A stretch of 9,402 nucleotides of DNA from Methanomicrobiales archaeon. Its GTDB lineage: Archaea; Halobacteriota; Methanomicrobia; Methanomicrobiales; Methanoculleaceae. The position numbers and the translations under genes were made by a program. The stretch covers positions 1 through 9,402 of the forward strand of contig JAAZID010000322.1 in assembly GCA_012510295.1 (NCBI GenBank), written 5' to 3'. This document shows, piece by piece, positions 1 to 5,369 of the stretch; position 1 is the stretch's first letter; each line of letters opens with the position of its first letter. The notes under the pieces are model-generated. The model was not told where the DNA came from. It was given only the letters and a program-made list of their open reading frames with translations, and did no database searches.

Positions 1-797
1 CCGCCGACGGGGTCGCAGAGGATATGCACCGGAGAATTGATCAGCACATCGAGGACCGTCCAGAGGTACGGCGGGCGGTACGCATGCTGCCTCCAGAGAT
101 GCTCAACCTCGGTCCTGGTCTGGACGGTGCAGAGGTTCATGGAGATACTGTCTGCGATGGAGGCGATATCCCTGATGGAGCGCACCATATCATCGCGCGC
201 CTCGCGCTCGGTCAGGAACGGCGGTTTTAACAGGAGGTACGCCTTCACGCCTGCACCGGCGGCATGGGTGACCTCTGCGGCGCGGAGGAAGTCAGCATAC
301 GAAAACCCCTTGTCGATACACTTCTCCCTGATGAAGTCATCTGTGGTCTCAAGGCCTATAGCGACGGAGAACGGCATACCCCATGCGCCGGTATCGATCG
401 CCTCACCAAACTCCCGGATCGCGTCAGGCTCAACATACTCCGGCCTCGTCTCGGCGATCACGATCTTGCCACGGAACGCCTCTGCAACTGCGCGCCGGGC
501 AGCGGCGGGTACCTCGTCGGGATCGAAGAAACTTCCCGACGTGAATATCTTGAGCACCTGGTAATCCTCATCGCGGAAGTTCTCTTTCACCCAGCGGACC
601 TGGCGGATCAGTCGGTCGGCGAGATCATCCCGGGAGATATCCGGGTATCGCTCGTGCCGGTAACCGCACATACGGCACCGGTTCCAGGAGCACCCGCCGC
701 TCCTGAAGATAACCGTCAGCGTATCGAGAACCTGTCCGTCGATGCGGTCCTTCCCCCGCCAGGACGCCAGCGGCTTCTCAATTGATTTGGATAGCAT
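1..797 (-). CDS. Archaeosine biosynthesis radical SAM protein RaSEA (3' end outside window)
   Basis: The reading frame starts at an ATG at 797 and runs off the left edge after about 265 codons; an in-frame stop (804-806) lies just upstream, so the start is well fixed. The N-terminal part carries the radical SAM cluster as C36-x4-C41-x2-C44 in the context GGCSWNRCRMCGY. This spacing is not the usual CxxxCxxC; it is the one I associate with the archaeal TIGR01210/RaSEA family. TIM-barrel-like strands follow, including IFTSGSFFDPDEVP (84-97), IAETRPEY (114-121) and SVAIGLETT (144-152). The visible end, CDPVGG, resembles the family segment before a second conserved Cys region. RaSEA works with ArcS to turn the lysine adduct on G15 of tRNA into archaeosine, using SAM and a 4Fe-4S cluster in the cytoplasm. 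Family assignment is from memory of motifs. It is divergent from the surface-protein gene. Perhaps 70-100 residues are missing. Confidence 0.82.
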   Translation of the reverse strand, partial: MLSKSIEKPLASWRGKDRIDGQVLDTLTVIFRSGGCSWNRCRMCGYRHERYPDISRDDLADRLIRQVRWVKENFRDEDYQVLKIFTSGSFFDPDEVPAAARRAVAEAFRGKIVIAETRPEYVEPDAIREFGEAIDTGAWGMPFSVAIGLETTDDFIREKCIDKGFSYADFLRAAEVTHAAGAGVKAYLLLKPPFLTEREARDDMVRSIRDIASIADSISMNLCTVQTRTEVEHLWRQHAYRPPYLWTVLDVLINSPVHILCDPVG

Positions 798-825
798 TAT
801 ACCTCATATTCGTCGATGTAATGGT
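798..825. promoter_or_regulatory. 28-bp divergent intergenic region with TATA-like box
   Basis: Only 28 bases separate the two divergent start codons. For the plus-strand gene, a TATA-like CATTATACC lies around 795-803, about 27 bases before its ATG at 826, so a leaderless transcript is expected. The box overlaps the start codon of the minus-strand gene. For the minus-strand gene no clear TATA is seen; its promoter would have to lie inside the first codons of the plus gene (about 818-830). This is inferred from spacing only. Confidence 0.4.
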
Positions 826-1923
826 ATGAAAAGGATCGCATGGCTGACACTTCTTGTTGCGATGTTGCTCGTCAGTGCCGCATCAGCTGCGTATGTCGAG
901 ATCAATGCTCCAAAGGAGGTATCCATCGGCGACCCGATCAAGGTCAACGGTACCACGATCGTGGGGGGGCTTACAAAGCCCTCGCTCAGCCCTGGATTCA
1001 GTACTGACGTTATTCTGTACTCTGTCAAGTCCACAAAGAGCGAGGTGGGCCGAAAGACCATCGTCGTGCAGGAGGATGGCCTGTTCTCTACGACATTTGA
1101 GACCGGAGGTCTTACCGCGGGGGACTACACGATCGAGATCATCGATCCCGAACCACCGAACACATTCGGGGGTAGCTCCAAAACCCTGCAGTTTCTCAAA
1201 CTGGTCGACCGGTCCGGGGATGTCAGGATAACCTCCCCGCTCGTGCGGGATTTCGATGGTAGCCTCGATATCGCAGGCACGATAGACAAAATAGGGAACG
1301 CAGGGGTGCGGATCGAGATCGAAAGCGGCGGTGCCATCGTCTACGGACCTGAGTATATCAGGACCGATCCGAACGGCGCGTTCGCTGCGACCGTGCCAAT
1401 CCAGAGTACAGGTACATACCGGGTCACCTTCCGCGACACAAAGGGCTATATCGGCACCTTCACCTTCGTGGTGACAGGGGGGCCGGCGCCCGCGGAGACA
1501 GAGACAGCGGTGGTCTCGGCCAGCGCACCCGCCACCCGATCTGCTCCGGCGTACTTCGAGGTCGATACCCGGGTCGGCCTTGTGACGCTCACGACATCGT
1601 CCGGCGGAATAGACTGGGTGATCGAGTACATCGACGAGGGGGGCAGGCTCCGGAAGATAAACGATGCAGGTCTGCTCGACCCCGAGATCGTGGAGTTTTC
1701 AGCGCAGGGGGGCCGGGTCTATGTCAAGATCTACCCGACCGGCTATAGCGATCATGGAACGGTGCAGCTCTCGGCCACAAATGCCGATGCGGTCAGGGCG
1801 AGCCAGAATGCGCCGGTTATCTTCGGTGATGCGACGCCTACCCCGGCAGAAGCGGCCACGCCGCTCCCGGCAGTGCTGGCACTCTTTGCAGTTCTCGTGG
1901 TCATCCTCAGTCGCCGGGGATGA
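826..1923 (+). CDS. Secreted, membrane-anchored Ig-like surface protein (hypothetical)
   Basis: This 365-residue protein has no function I can name. The start at 826 is chosen because it begins a typical signal peptide (residues 1-22: MKR, a hydrophobic core, then SAASA before AYVE); the upstream ATG at 742 would overlap the divergent gene and hide the signal. Residues about 23-125 and 132-217 look like two beta-rich Ig-like domains, the second marked by DGSLDIAGTIDKIGNAGVRI and ending in FTFVVTG. An Ala/Thr/Pro linker (218-241) leads to a third beta domain (about 242-322). The tail has a TPTPAEAATPLP linker, a hydrophobic segment (about 347-361) and a final SRRG, so the protein is probably held at the outer face of the membrane or passed to the S-layer. 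No Shine-Dalgarno sequence precedes the ATG. It may be related to the DUF3821-type surface proteins of Methanomicrobiales, but the typical motif was not seen. Confidence 0.8.
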   Translation: MKRIAWLTLLVAMLLVSAASAAYVEINAPKEVSIGDPIKVNGTTIVGGLTKPSLSPGFSTDVILYSVKSTKSEVGRKTIVVQEDGLFSTTFETGGLTAGDYTIEIIDPEPPNTFGGSSKTLQFLKLVDRSGDVRITSPLVRDFDGSLDIAGTIDKIGNAGVRIEIESGGAIVYGPEYIRTDPNGAFAATVPIQSTGTYRVTFRDTKGYIGTFTFVVTGGPAPAETETAVVSASAPATRSAPAYFEVDTRVGLVTLTTSSGGIDWVIEYIDEGGRLRKINDAGLLDPEIVEFSAQGGRVYVKIYPTGYSDHGTVQLSATNADAVRASQNAPVIFGDATPTPAEAATPLPAVLALFAVLVVILSRRG

Positions 1924-1937
1924 GCAACCTTTTTTTC
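1924..1937 (+). terminator. T-run after surface-protein gene
   Basis: Seven Ts (1930-1936) begin seven bases after the TGA stop. Archaeal RNA polymerase commonly terminates at such U-runs without needing a hairpin. No stem is visible before it. It lies just ahead of the tRNA gene. Confidence 0.4.
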
Positions 1938-1963
1938 ATCAGGCGACCAATAGATAAAAACGA

Positions 1964-2048
1964 GCCGGGATAGTCTAGTCCGGTAAGGCGGTGGCCTTGA
2001 AAGCCACTGGTGCCTGGCACCTCGGGAGTTCAAATCTCCCTCCCGGCG
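1964..2048 (+). tRNA. tRNA-Ser(UGA)
   Basis: A complete type II tRNA can be folded by eye. The acceptor stem GCCGGGA (1964-1970) pairs with TCCCGGC (2041-2047), with discriminator G at 2048. The anticodon stem GTGGC (1991-1995) pairs with GCCAC (2003-2007) around the loop CTTGAAA, giving anticodon TGA at 1998-2000, which reads UCA serine codons. The long variable arm GGTGC-CTG-GCACC (2009-2021) is characteristic of Ser/Leu tRNAs, and the G73 discriminator fits serine. The T arm is GGGAG-TTCAAAT-CTCCC (2024-2040). There is no intron and no encoded CCA; the next bases are TTA. The D arm is GTC...GGC (1973-1989). No second copy of its 3' end is seen elsewhere in the window, so there is no sign of an integrated element at this tRNA. 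Confidence 0.97.
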
Positions 2049-2063
2049 TTACCACTTTTGTTC

Positions 2064-2126
2064 AGTTACTAGCAGGCCTGCGTAACTCACATCGCGTAGT
2101 CGGGCCGGGGATTGTATCCGGCCCGA
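2064..2126. repeat. Two tandem hairpins between tRNA-Ser and the FMN protein gene
   Basis: The first hairpin has arms AGTTAC (2064-2069) and GTAACT (2082-2087), with a TA bulge and an inner palindrome GCAGG/CCTGC (2072-2081). The second has a perfect 9-bp stem TCGGGCCGG (2100-2108) and CCGGCCCGA (2118-2126), with loop GGATTGTAT. The second lies about 30 bases beyond the stop codon of the minus-strand flavoprotein gene, so it may end that transcript. Neither is followed by a clean T-run on either strand, so a terminator role is only possible. Confidence 0.5.
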
Positions 2127-2157
2127 TCAGACAAAAATTTTCCACCAAAAATAAATT

Positions 2158-2562
2158 TCAGGCTATCTTCTCTCCCGCCTGGGGGCCGGGCGTGCATTCG
2201 TAGATCTCCTGTATCGTCATGATGAGGAGACTCTTTGCCGGCGCCTTCGCCATCTTTGACCGGACGGTAAACTGCATCTTCTCAAACTCAGGACCGCTGG
2301 TCTTGATCTCGACAGGGCCCTTGACCTGGAAGCAGCCCTTCGTCTCGGTCCCCCAGATGTATATGGATACTTTCGGGTTCTCCTGGACGTTTGCAAGCGT
2401 CTTCTTCATGAAGTTGTCCGCGATCCAGATCGTCTCATCATCGATGAGTTCAACAAATCCGATCGGTACAACGTTCGGCCATCCATCTTTTGAGGCTGTA
2501 GCGACAGGAAATGCCTTCATCGTCCTGAACGCCGCCTTCATCTCTTCAGTCAGTGCAACCAT
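2158..2562 (-). CDS. Pyridoxamine 5'-phosphate oxidase-like FMN-binding protein
   Basis: This is a complete 134-residue single-domain split-barrel flavoprotein. The family pattern is visible: PVATASKDGWPNVVPIGF (19-36), then IWIADNFMKKTLANVQENPKVSI (45-67) and the strand CFQVKGPVEIKTSG (77-90). Proteins of this class bind FMN, or in some archaea and actinobacteria F420, as soluble dimers and act in small redox reactions. The substrate cannot be told from sequence, and the length is too short for classical PdxH. The start at 2562 is supported by GGTGA (2569-2573 on the minus strand) six bases upstream and a TATA-like box (2599-2608) before it. It stands alone, with the tRNA and hairpins beyond its 3' end and the PemK-like gene divergent from it. 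Confidence 0.85.
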   Translation of the reverse strand: MVALTEEMKAAFRTMKAFPVATASKDGWPNVVPIGFVELIDDETIWIADNFMKKTLANVQENPKVSIYIWGTETKGCFQVKGPVEIKTSGPEFEKMQFTVRSKMAKAPAKSLLIMTIQEIYECTPGPQAGEKIA

Positions 2563-2568
2563 CAGTGT

Positions 2569-2608
2569 TCACCACTACTCTCTCTAAGCTACAGGGTGAT
2601 AAAAATAA
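2569..2608 (-). promoter_or_regulatory. Promoter and RBS of the FMN-binding protein gene
   Basis: Reading the minus strand, TTATTTTTAT (2608-2599) is a good TATA-like box. A start site about 25 bases downstream would fall near 2577, leaving a leader of about 15 bases that contains the Shine-Dalgarno element GGTGA (2573-2569), six bases before the ATG. Element positions are seen; activity is inferred. Confidence 0.5.
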
Positions 2609-2795
2609 CTGTCAGGAAACGCCGGCTATAGCAACGGCGCCTCAGGCATCGGTACTACCCCACGTCAGGATCGCTATCTCCAGGAACAGGCGGACTGCGC
2701 TGGATGGTGAATGCAGGCCGGCTTACAACGACGATCCCCCTATTTTCACACGAAATCAAACTCCTTATCAATTTTCAGCGCAAATTCCTGTACCT
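2609..2795. promoter_or_regulatory. Intergenic stretch upstream of the PemK-like gene
   Basis: No gene is supported here; the open plus frame upstream of 2796 has no family-like content. A small inverted repeat CGCCG (2620-2624)/CGGCG (2635-2639) encloses the palindrome GCTATAGC. A TATA-like CTTATCAA (2764-2771) lies 25-32 bases before the ATG at 2796, consistent with a leaderless transcript. No antitoxin-like open frame is found in this gap. Confidence 0.35.
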
Positions 2796-3161
2796 ATGGG
2801 TCGATATGCCAGCGGGGATGTCATCCTGGCCCCCATGCGCATCGGAGGTGCCGGGGAATGGAAGGTACGCCCGGCGGTGGTGATCGCGACGGAGGAGGAC
2901 GGGAGCCTGCTGGTCTGCCCGGTCTCGAGTAAACCCCCTTCCGATACACCCTCCGTTCAGCTCTCGCTCAATGATTTCATTCAGGGCGGGCTCAGTCTCT
3001 TCGGGGAGAGCTACGTCCTGACAGGATATCCGCTCACCACCCGGCCGGCCGGTGTCGTCGCCAAAAAAGGTTCTCTCCAGCCCGAGACCGTTGCCACCAT
3101 CCGGGGATCCATGCCGGCAACACACCAACTTCGCAGGAAGAAGCCCCGACGCAGGAAATAA
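2796..3161 (+). CDS. PemK/MazF-like protein (possible toxin), no antitoxin neighbour
   Basis: This 121-residue protein has the core of the PemK/MazF family: GDVIL (7-11), the hallmark KVRPAVVIA (23-31), and CPVSSKP (41-47), the strand that usually reads CPITS. MazF proteins are sequence-specific RNases of type II toxin-antitoxin systems; whether this one cleaves RNA is not shown. The start at 2796 is chosen because the GDV motif then sits at the usual N-terminal position; extending the frame to 2553 would add 81 unlike residues and overlap the divergent gene. The C terminus ends in a very basic tail, LRRKKPRRRK (112-121), which is unusual for the family and could bind nucleic acid. Normally an antitoxin gene lies directly upstream; none is seen here on either side. 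Confidence 0.72.
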   Translation: MGRYASGDVILAPMRIGGAGEWKVRPAVVIATEEDGSLLVCPVSSKPPSDTPSVQLSLNDFIQGGLSLFGESYVLTGYPLTTRPAGVVAKKGSLQPETVATIRGSMPATHQLRRKKPRRRK

Positions 3162-3205
3162 CTCATAGAGGCAACTGCTTCCCGGGCACGCAAACTACAC
3201 TCAAA

Positions 3206-3214
3206 GCATAAGTA
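3206..3214 (+). promoter_or_regulatory. TATA-like box of the nitroreductase gene
   Basis: GCATAAGTA lies 23-31 bases before the ATG at 3237, which puts the expected start of transcription at or next to the start codon (leaderless). This is inferred from spacing and composition. Confidence 0.4.
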
Positions 3215-3236
3215 CCGGTGCGAACCCTGGTAGGGC

Positions 3237-3830
3237 ATGGCAATAGAGACTGAACACCACCCGATCCTCTCAGTGATCCGGGAGCGCCAGAGCGTCAGAG
3301 AATACGCTGACCGCGATCTTCCGGATGAGATCATCAAAGATATAATTGCCGCCGGCATCCAGGCACCGAGTGCTCTCGGGCTTCAGCCCTGGCAGTTCGT
3401 GGTTGTCAGGGACAGGAGCCTGATGCGACGTATCTCCGACTACTGTAAACCGATCCTGGCGGAAAAGATTGAGGAAGAGCCCCGAAATCCAGGGATAGAT
3501 ACCTTTCTTGCAGCGCTCAGGGATCCCGAATACAGCATCTTCTACAACGCACCGGTGCTGGTCCTGGTCCTCGGCACACGGGAGGTTGTATCAAGCGTCA
3601 TCGACTGTACACTCTGTGCAGGGAGCATGTTGCTCGCCGCCAGGGCACTCGGTCTTGGCAGTTGCTGGATAGGCTCCGCCACCCTCGCCGGGCAGAACCC
3701 CGGCCTCATCACAGCGCTGAAGGTTCCGGATGACTCCCAGATCGTAGCACCGCTGATCTTCGGTTACCCCGCCGCATCCCTGCCGCCAAAACCGGAGCGG
3801 CGGGAGCCCCGGATCACCTGGATTCCGTAG
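3237..3830 (+). CDS. Nitroreductase family FMN-dependent oxidoreductase
   Basis: This complete 197-residue protein shows the nitroreductase fold markers. The N-terminal FMN phosphate-binding pattern is RQSVREY (17-23). APSALGLQPWQFVVV (43-57) is the family's second FMN and dimer motif, and the C-terminal helix and strand follow as CAGSMLLAARALGLGSCWIG (127-146) with FGYP (175-178). Members are homodimeric cytoplasmic flavoproteins that reduce nitro compounds, quinones or related acceptors with NAD(P)H; the natural substrate in methanogens is unknown. There is no fused ferredoxin domain, and the length is normal for the short archaeal type. No clear Shine-Dalgarno element is seen. The stop is only six bases from the stop of the convergent protease gene, so the two 3' ends probably overlap as transcripts. 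Confidence 0.9.
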   Translation: MAIETEHHPILSVIRERQSVREYADRDLPDEIIKDIIAAGIQAPSALGLQPWQFVVVRDRSLMRRISDYCKPILAEKIEEEPRNPGIDTFLAALRDPEYSIFYNAPVLVLVLGTREVVSSVIDCTLCAGSMLLAARALGLGSCWIGSATLAGQNPGLITALKVPDDSQIVAPLIFGYPAASLPPKPERREPRITWIP

Positions 3831-3836
3831 TACCAC

Positions 3837-4898
3837 TTACCCGGCCATGGAGCACGCGACCGCTTCAGTCGGAATGATGGGAAGTGTGATCCGCTGCCGC
3901 CCCCTGATGAGCGCCAGGGTTGCCGGGCGAGCGATGGGCCAGGTGCTGAGGAACCGGTGCAGGTCATCCACACACGTCACGGAGTGATCGTTGATCGCGA
4001 TGATCAGGTCGCCGGGCCGGAGTCCGGCCTGGCCGGCGGGGCCTGCCCGGGAGACTGAGGCGACCTCGACCGCCCGGTTCACAGAAAGCCCGAGCGCCCG
4101 GATGAGTGACTGCTCCAGGGGTCGCGACTGCCCGGCGATCCCGAGATAGCCACGCCGCACCCTGCCGTCAGCGACCAGTTGCGGGAGAGCCCAGGTGGCG
4201 GTGCTGGATGGGATCGCAAAGCCGATCCCCTGTGCCATAGGGATGATCGCTGTATTGATGCCGATGACGCGGCCGCGCGAGTCCACCAGCGGACCGCCGG
4301 AGTTGCCCGGGTTGAGCGGCGCGGTATGCTGGATAATGTTCTCGATAAGGCGGCCGTCCCGACTCCTGAATGCACGACCGAGAGCGCTCAGGACACCCGT
4401 TGAGACGGTCGAGTCAAAGCCGAGCGGGTTACCGATGGCTATCGCGATCTGCCCGACCAGGAGCCCGGTCGAGTCGCCGAACTGCGCATAAGGGAGCCCT
4501 TCGGTATCGATGCGGAGCACGGCAAGGTCGGTTGCCGGGTCGGCTCCGGCCAGGCGGGCGGGAAGCGCGGTCCCATCCGCCATGCGGATCTCGATCCTTC
4601 CCGCCCCCTGCACCACGTGGTTGTTGGTCATGATGTAGCCCTCCGGGGATACGATCACGCCGGACCCCGTTCCCATCTGCTCACCCCTCCGGCCCTGGAG
4701 AGATTTTCCCACAACGACGCTCACGACCGCGGGTCCCACGGACCCGGCGACCCCGGCAACCGCCCGGGAGTAGGCATCGAGGAGATCGGAATCGGACTCT
4801 CCGGTATCCGGGAGCGGTCGGGCCTTTTCTGCTCCAGATGCAGGAGGTAAACCCCCCTCCTGCGATATAAGTTTGCAATCAGTTTTATTCATCATCAT
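3837..4898 (-). CDS. HtrA/DegP-like trypsin-fold serine protease with PDZ domain, apparently not exported
   Basis: This 353-residue protein has the S1C/HtrA architecture. The catalytic triad is His94 (TNNHVV), Asp124 (DPATDLAVL) and Ser200 (NPGNSGGPL), all with family-like context, so the enzyme should be active. A PDZ domain spans about 250-340 (YLGIAG; AGLRPGDLIIAINDHSV). HtrA proteins degrade or refold damaged proteins as trimers or larger cages. Unlike bacterial DegP/DegQ/DegS there is no signal peptide and no membrane helix: residues 1-50 are polar (MMMNKTDCKL and onward). It should therefore act in the cytoplasm unless the start is wrong. Three consecutive ATGs (4898, 4895, 4892) begin the frame and any may be used; no later in-frame start lies before residue 75. 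It is convergent with the nitroreductase gene. An AT-rich palindrome covers the start. Confidence 0.88.
   Translation of the reverse strand: MMMNKTDCKLISQEGGLPPASGAEKARPLPDTGESDSDLLDAYSRAVAGVAGSVGPAVVSVVVGKSLQGRRGEQMGTGSGVIVSPEGYIMTNNHVVQGAGRIEIRMADGTALPARLAGADPATDLAVLRIDTEGLPYAQFGDSTGLLVGQIAIAIGNPLGFDSTVSTGVLSALGRAFRSRDGRLIENIIQHTAPLNPGNSGGPLVDSRGRVIGINTAIIPMAQGIGFAIPSSTATWALPQLVADGRVRRGYLGIAGQSRPLEQSLIRALGLSVNRAVEVASVSRAGPAGQAGLRPGDLIIAINDHSVTCVDDLHRFLSTWPIARPATLALIRGRQRITLPIIPTEAVACSMAG
4840..4863. repeat. 8-bp hairpin inside the 5' coding part of the HtrA gene
   Basis: Perfect arms GCAGGAGG (4840-4847) and CCTCCTGC (4856-4863) have an 8-base spacer. In the mRNA the 5' arm is GCAGGAGG, a strong Shine-Dalgarno-like sequence about 35 bases into the frame, which the 3' arm would cover. 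Codons 12-20 are affected. The structure is seen directly; a regulatory role is inference. Confidence 0.45.
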
Positions 4899-4913
4899 AT
4901 ATATTTATATGAT
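4894..4913. promoter_or_regulatory. AT-rich inverted repeat over the HtrA start codons (possible operator)
   Basis: Arms ATCATATA (4894-4901) and TATATGAT (4906-4913) surround a 4-base centre (TATT). The repeat covers the upstream ATGs of the minus-strand protease gene. Further upstream (4914-4950) more AT-rich TATA candidates occur on the minus strand, such as CTTTATGCG near 4933-4941; that one would give a leader of about 13 bases. A TATA directly abutting the ATG would put the start of transcription inside the gene, so the palindrome itself is more likely an operator than the core promoter. Confidence 0.4.
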
Positions 4914-5014
4914 CGATAATAATCTATTTTTCGCATAAAGACATAAAACAGCATCAGGAATAATGCTCAGGATCGATCTCTCTCCGGGCGCGCAGGGTGT
5001 CGATCCCGGAACCG

Positions 5015-5035
5015 GGGTGCCACCTCCGGGCACCC
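5015..5035 (-). terminator. Hairpin downstream of the DUF2795-like gene (possible terminator)
   Basis: Arms GGGTGCC (5015-5021) and GGCACCC (5029-5035) form a 7-bp GC-rich stem with a 7-base loop, 15 bases beyond the stop codon of the minus-strand gene. No T-run follows on that strand, so it may act as an RNA end stabiliser instead. Confidence 0.35.
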
Positions 5036-5050
5036 ACGGCCAGGAATGGA

Positions 5051-5281
5051 TTACTTCTGCCGGAGCTTCAGGAACTCCGACTTCACATCGTTCGGGTCGC
5101 TGTACTGCCGATCCTCAAACATGTCCAGTACATCAAGGACCATCTGGGGTGCCTCGCTCTCCTTTGCCCTGGTGATAAGATCGCTCTTTGATGCCGGGTA
5201 TTCCATCCCGGAGGTGCTCACCTCAATGATCTGCGGGTCAAGTTCCTGCAGGGCCCTGGCGGCTTCCGTTGTACCTCTCAT
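5051..5281 (-). CDS. Small DUF2795-like protein
   Basis: This 76-residue soluble protein resembles the DUF2795 family. The segment GMEYPASKSDLITRAKESEAP (about 25-45), then VLDVLDMFEDRQYSDPNDVKSEF (48-70), matches the family pattern of a YPASK-type motif followed by a helix and a DR-x-Y/F-x-(S)P segment. The function of this family is unknown to me. The start at 5281 (residues MRGTTEAARALQEL) is preferred to an in-frame ATG at 5323. A strong TATA box at 5337-5348 would start transcription near 5317, downstream of the 5323 ATG, and GGTAGTGAG stands just before the 5281 ATG. The resulting leader is about 36 bases. The gene is a single unit in the same direction as the HtrA gene but about 150 bases from it. 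Confidence 0.65.
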   Translation of the reverse strand: MRGTTEAARALQELDPQIIEVSTSGMEYPASKSDLITRAKESEAPQMVLDVLDMFEDRQYSDPNDVKSEFLKLRQK

Positions 5282-5336
5282 AATTCTCACTACCAAATCT
5301 CTGCTCCCATGGGGTGCGACCACAGGGGACTATACC

Positions 5337-5369
5337 ATAAAAATATATCGCCTGTTTCGTGGCAACAGG
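5337..5369 (-). promoter_or_regulatory. Promoter of the DUF2795-like gene with adjacent inverted repeat
   Basis: On the minus strand, ATATATTTTTAT (5348-5337) is a strong TATA-like box. Directly upstream on that strand lies an inverted repeat with arms CCTGTT (5351-5356) and AACAGG (5364-5369) and a 7-base spacer, ending two bases from the box. That is where a BRE-overlapping repressor or an activator would sit. Sequence is seen; function is inferred. Confidence 0.45.

Noticed and set aside
37..785. Plus-strand open frames over the left end
   Set aside because: The minus strand carries a clear radical SAM protein with its cluster motif over the same bases; the plus frames have no family-like content.
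1964..2130. tRNA-Ser as an integration site of a mobile element
   Set aside because: No repeat of the tRNA 3' end, no integrase and no phage or plasmid genes are seen downstream in this window.
2553..2795. N-terminal extension of the PemK-like protein to 2553
   Set aside because: It would overlap the start of the divergent flavoprotein gene, and the added 81 residues lack recognisable features; the family motif fits a start at 2796.
4899..4950. AT-rich island as a replication origin
   Set aside because: It has no origin recognition boxes and no Orc1/Cdc6 gene nearby; it is better explained as promoter DNA of the protease gene.
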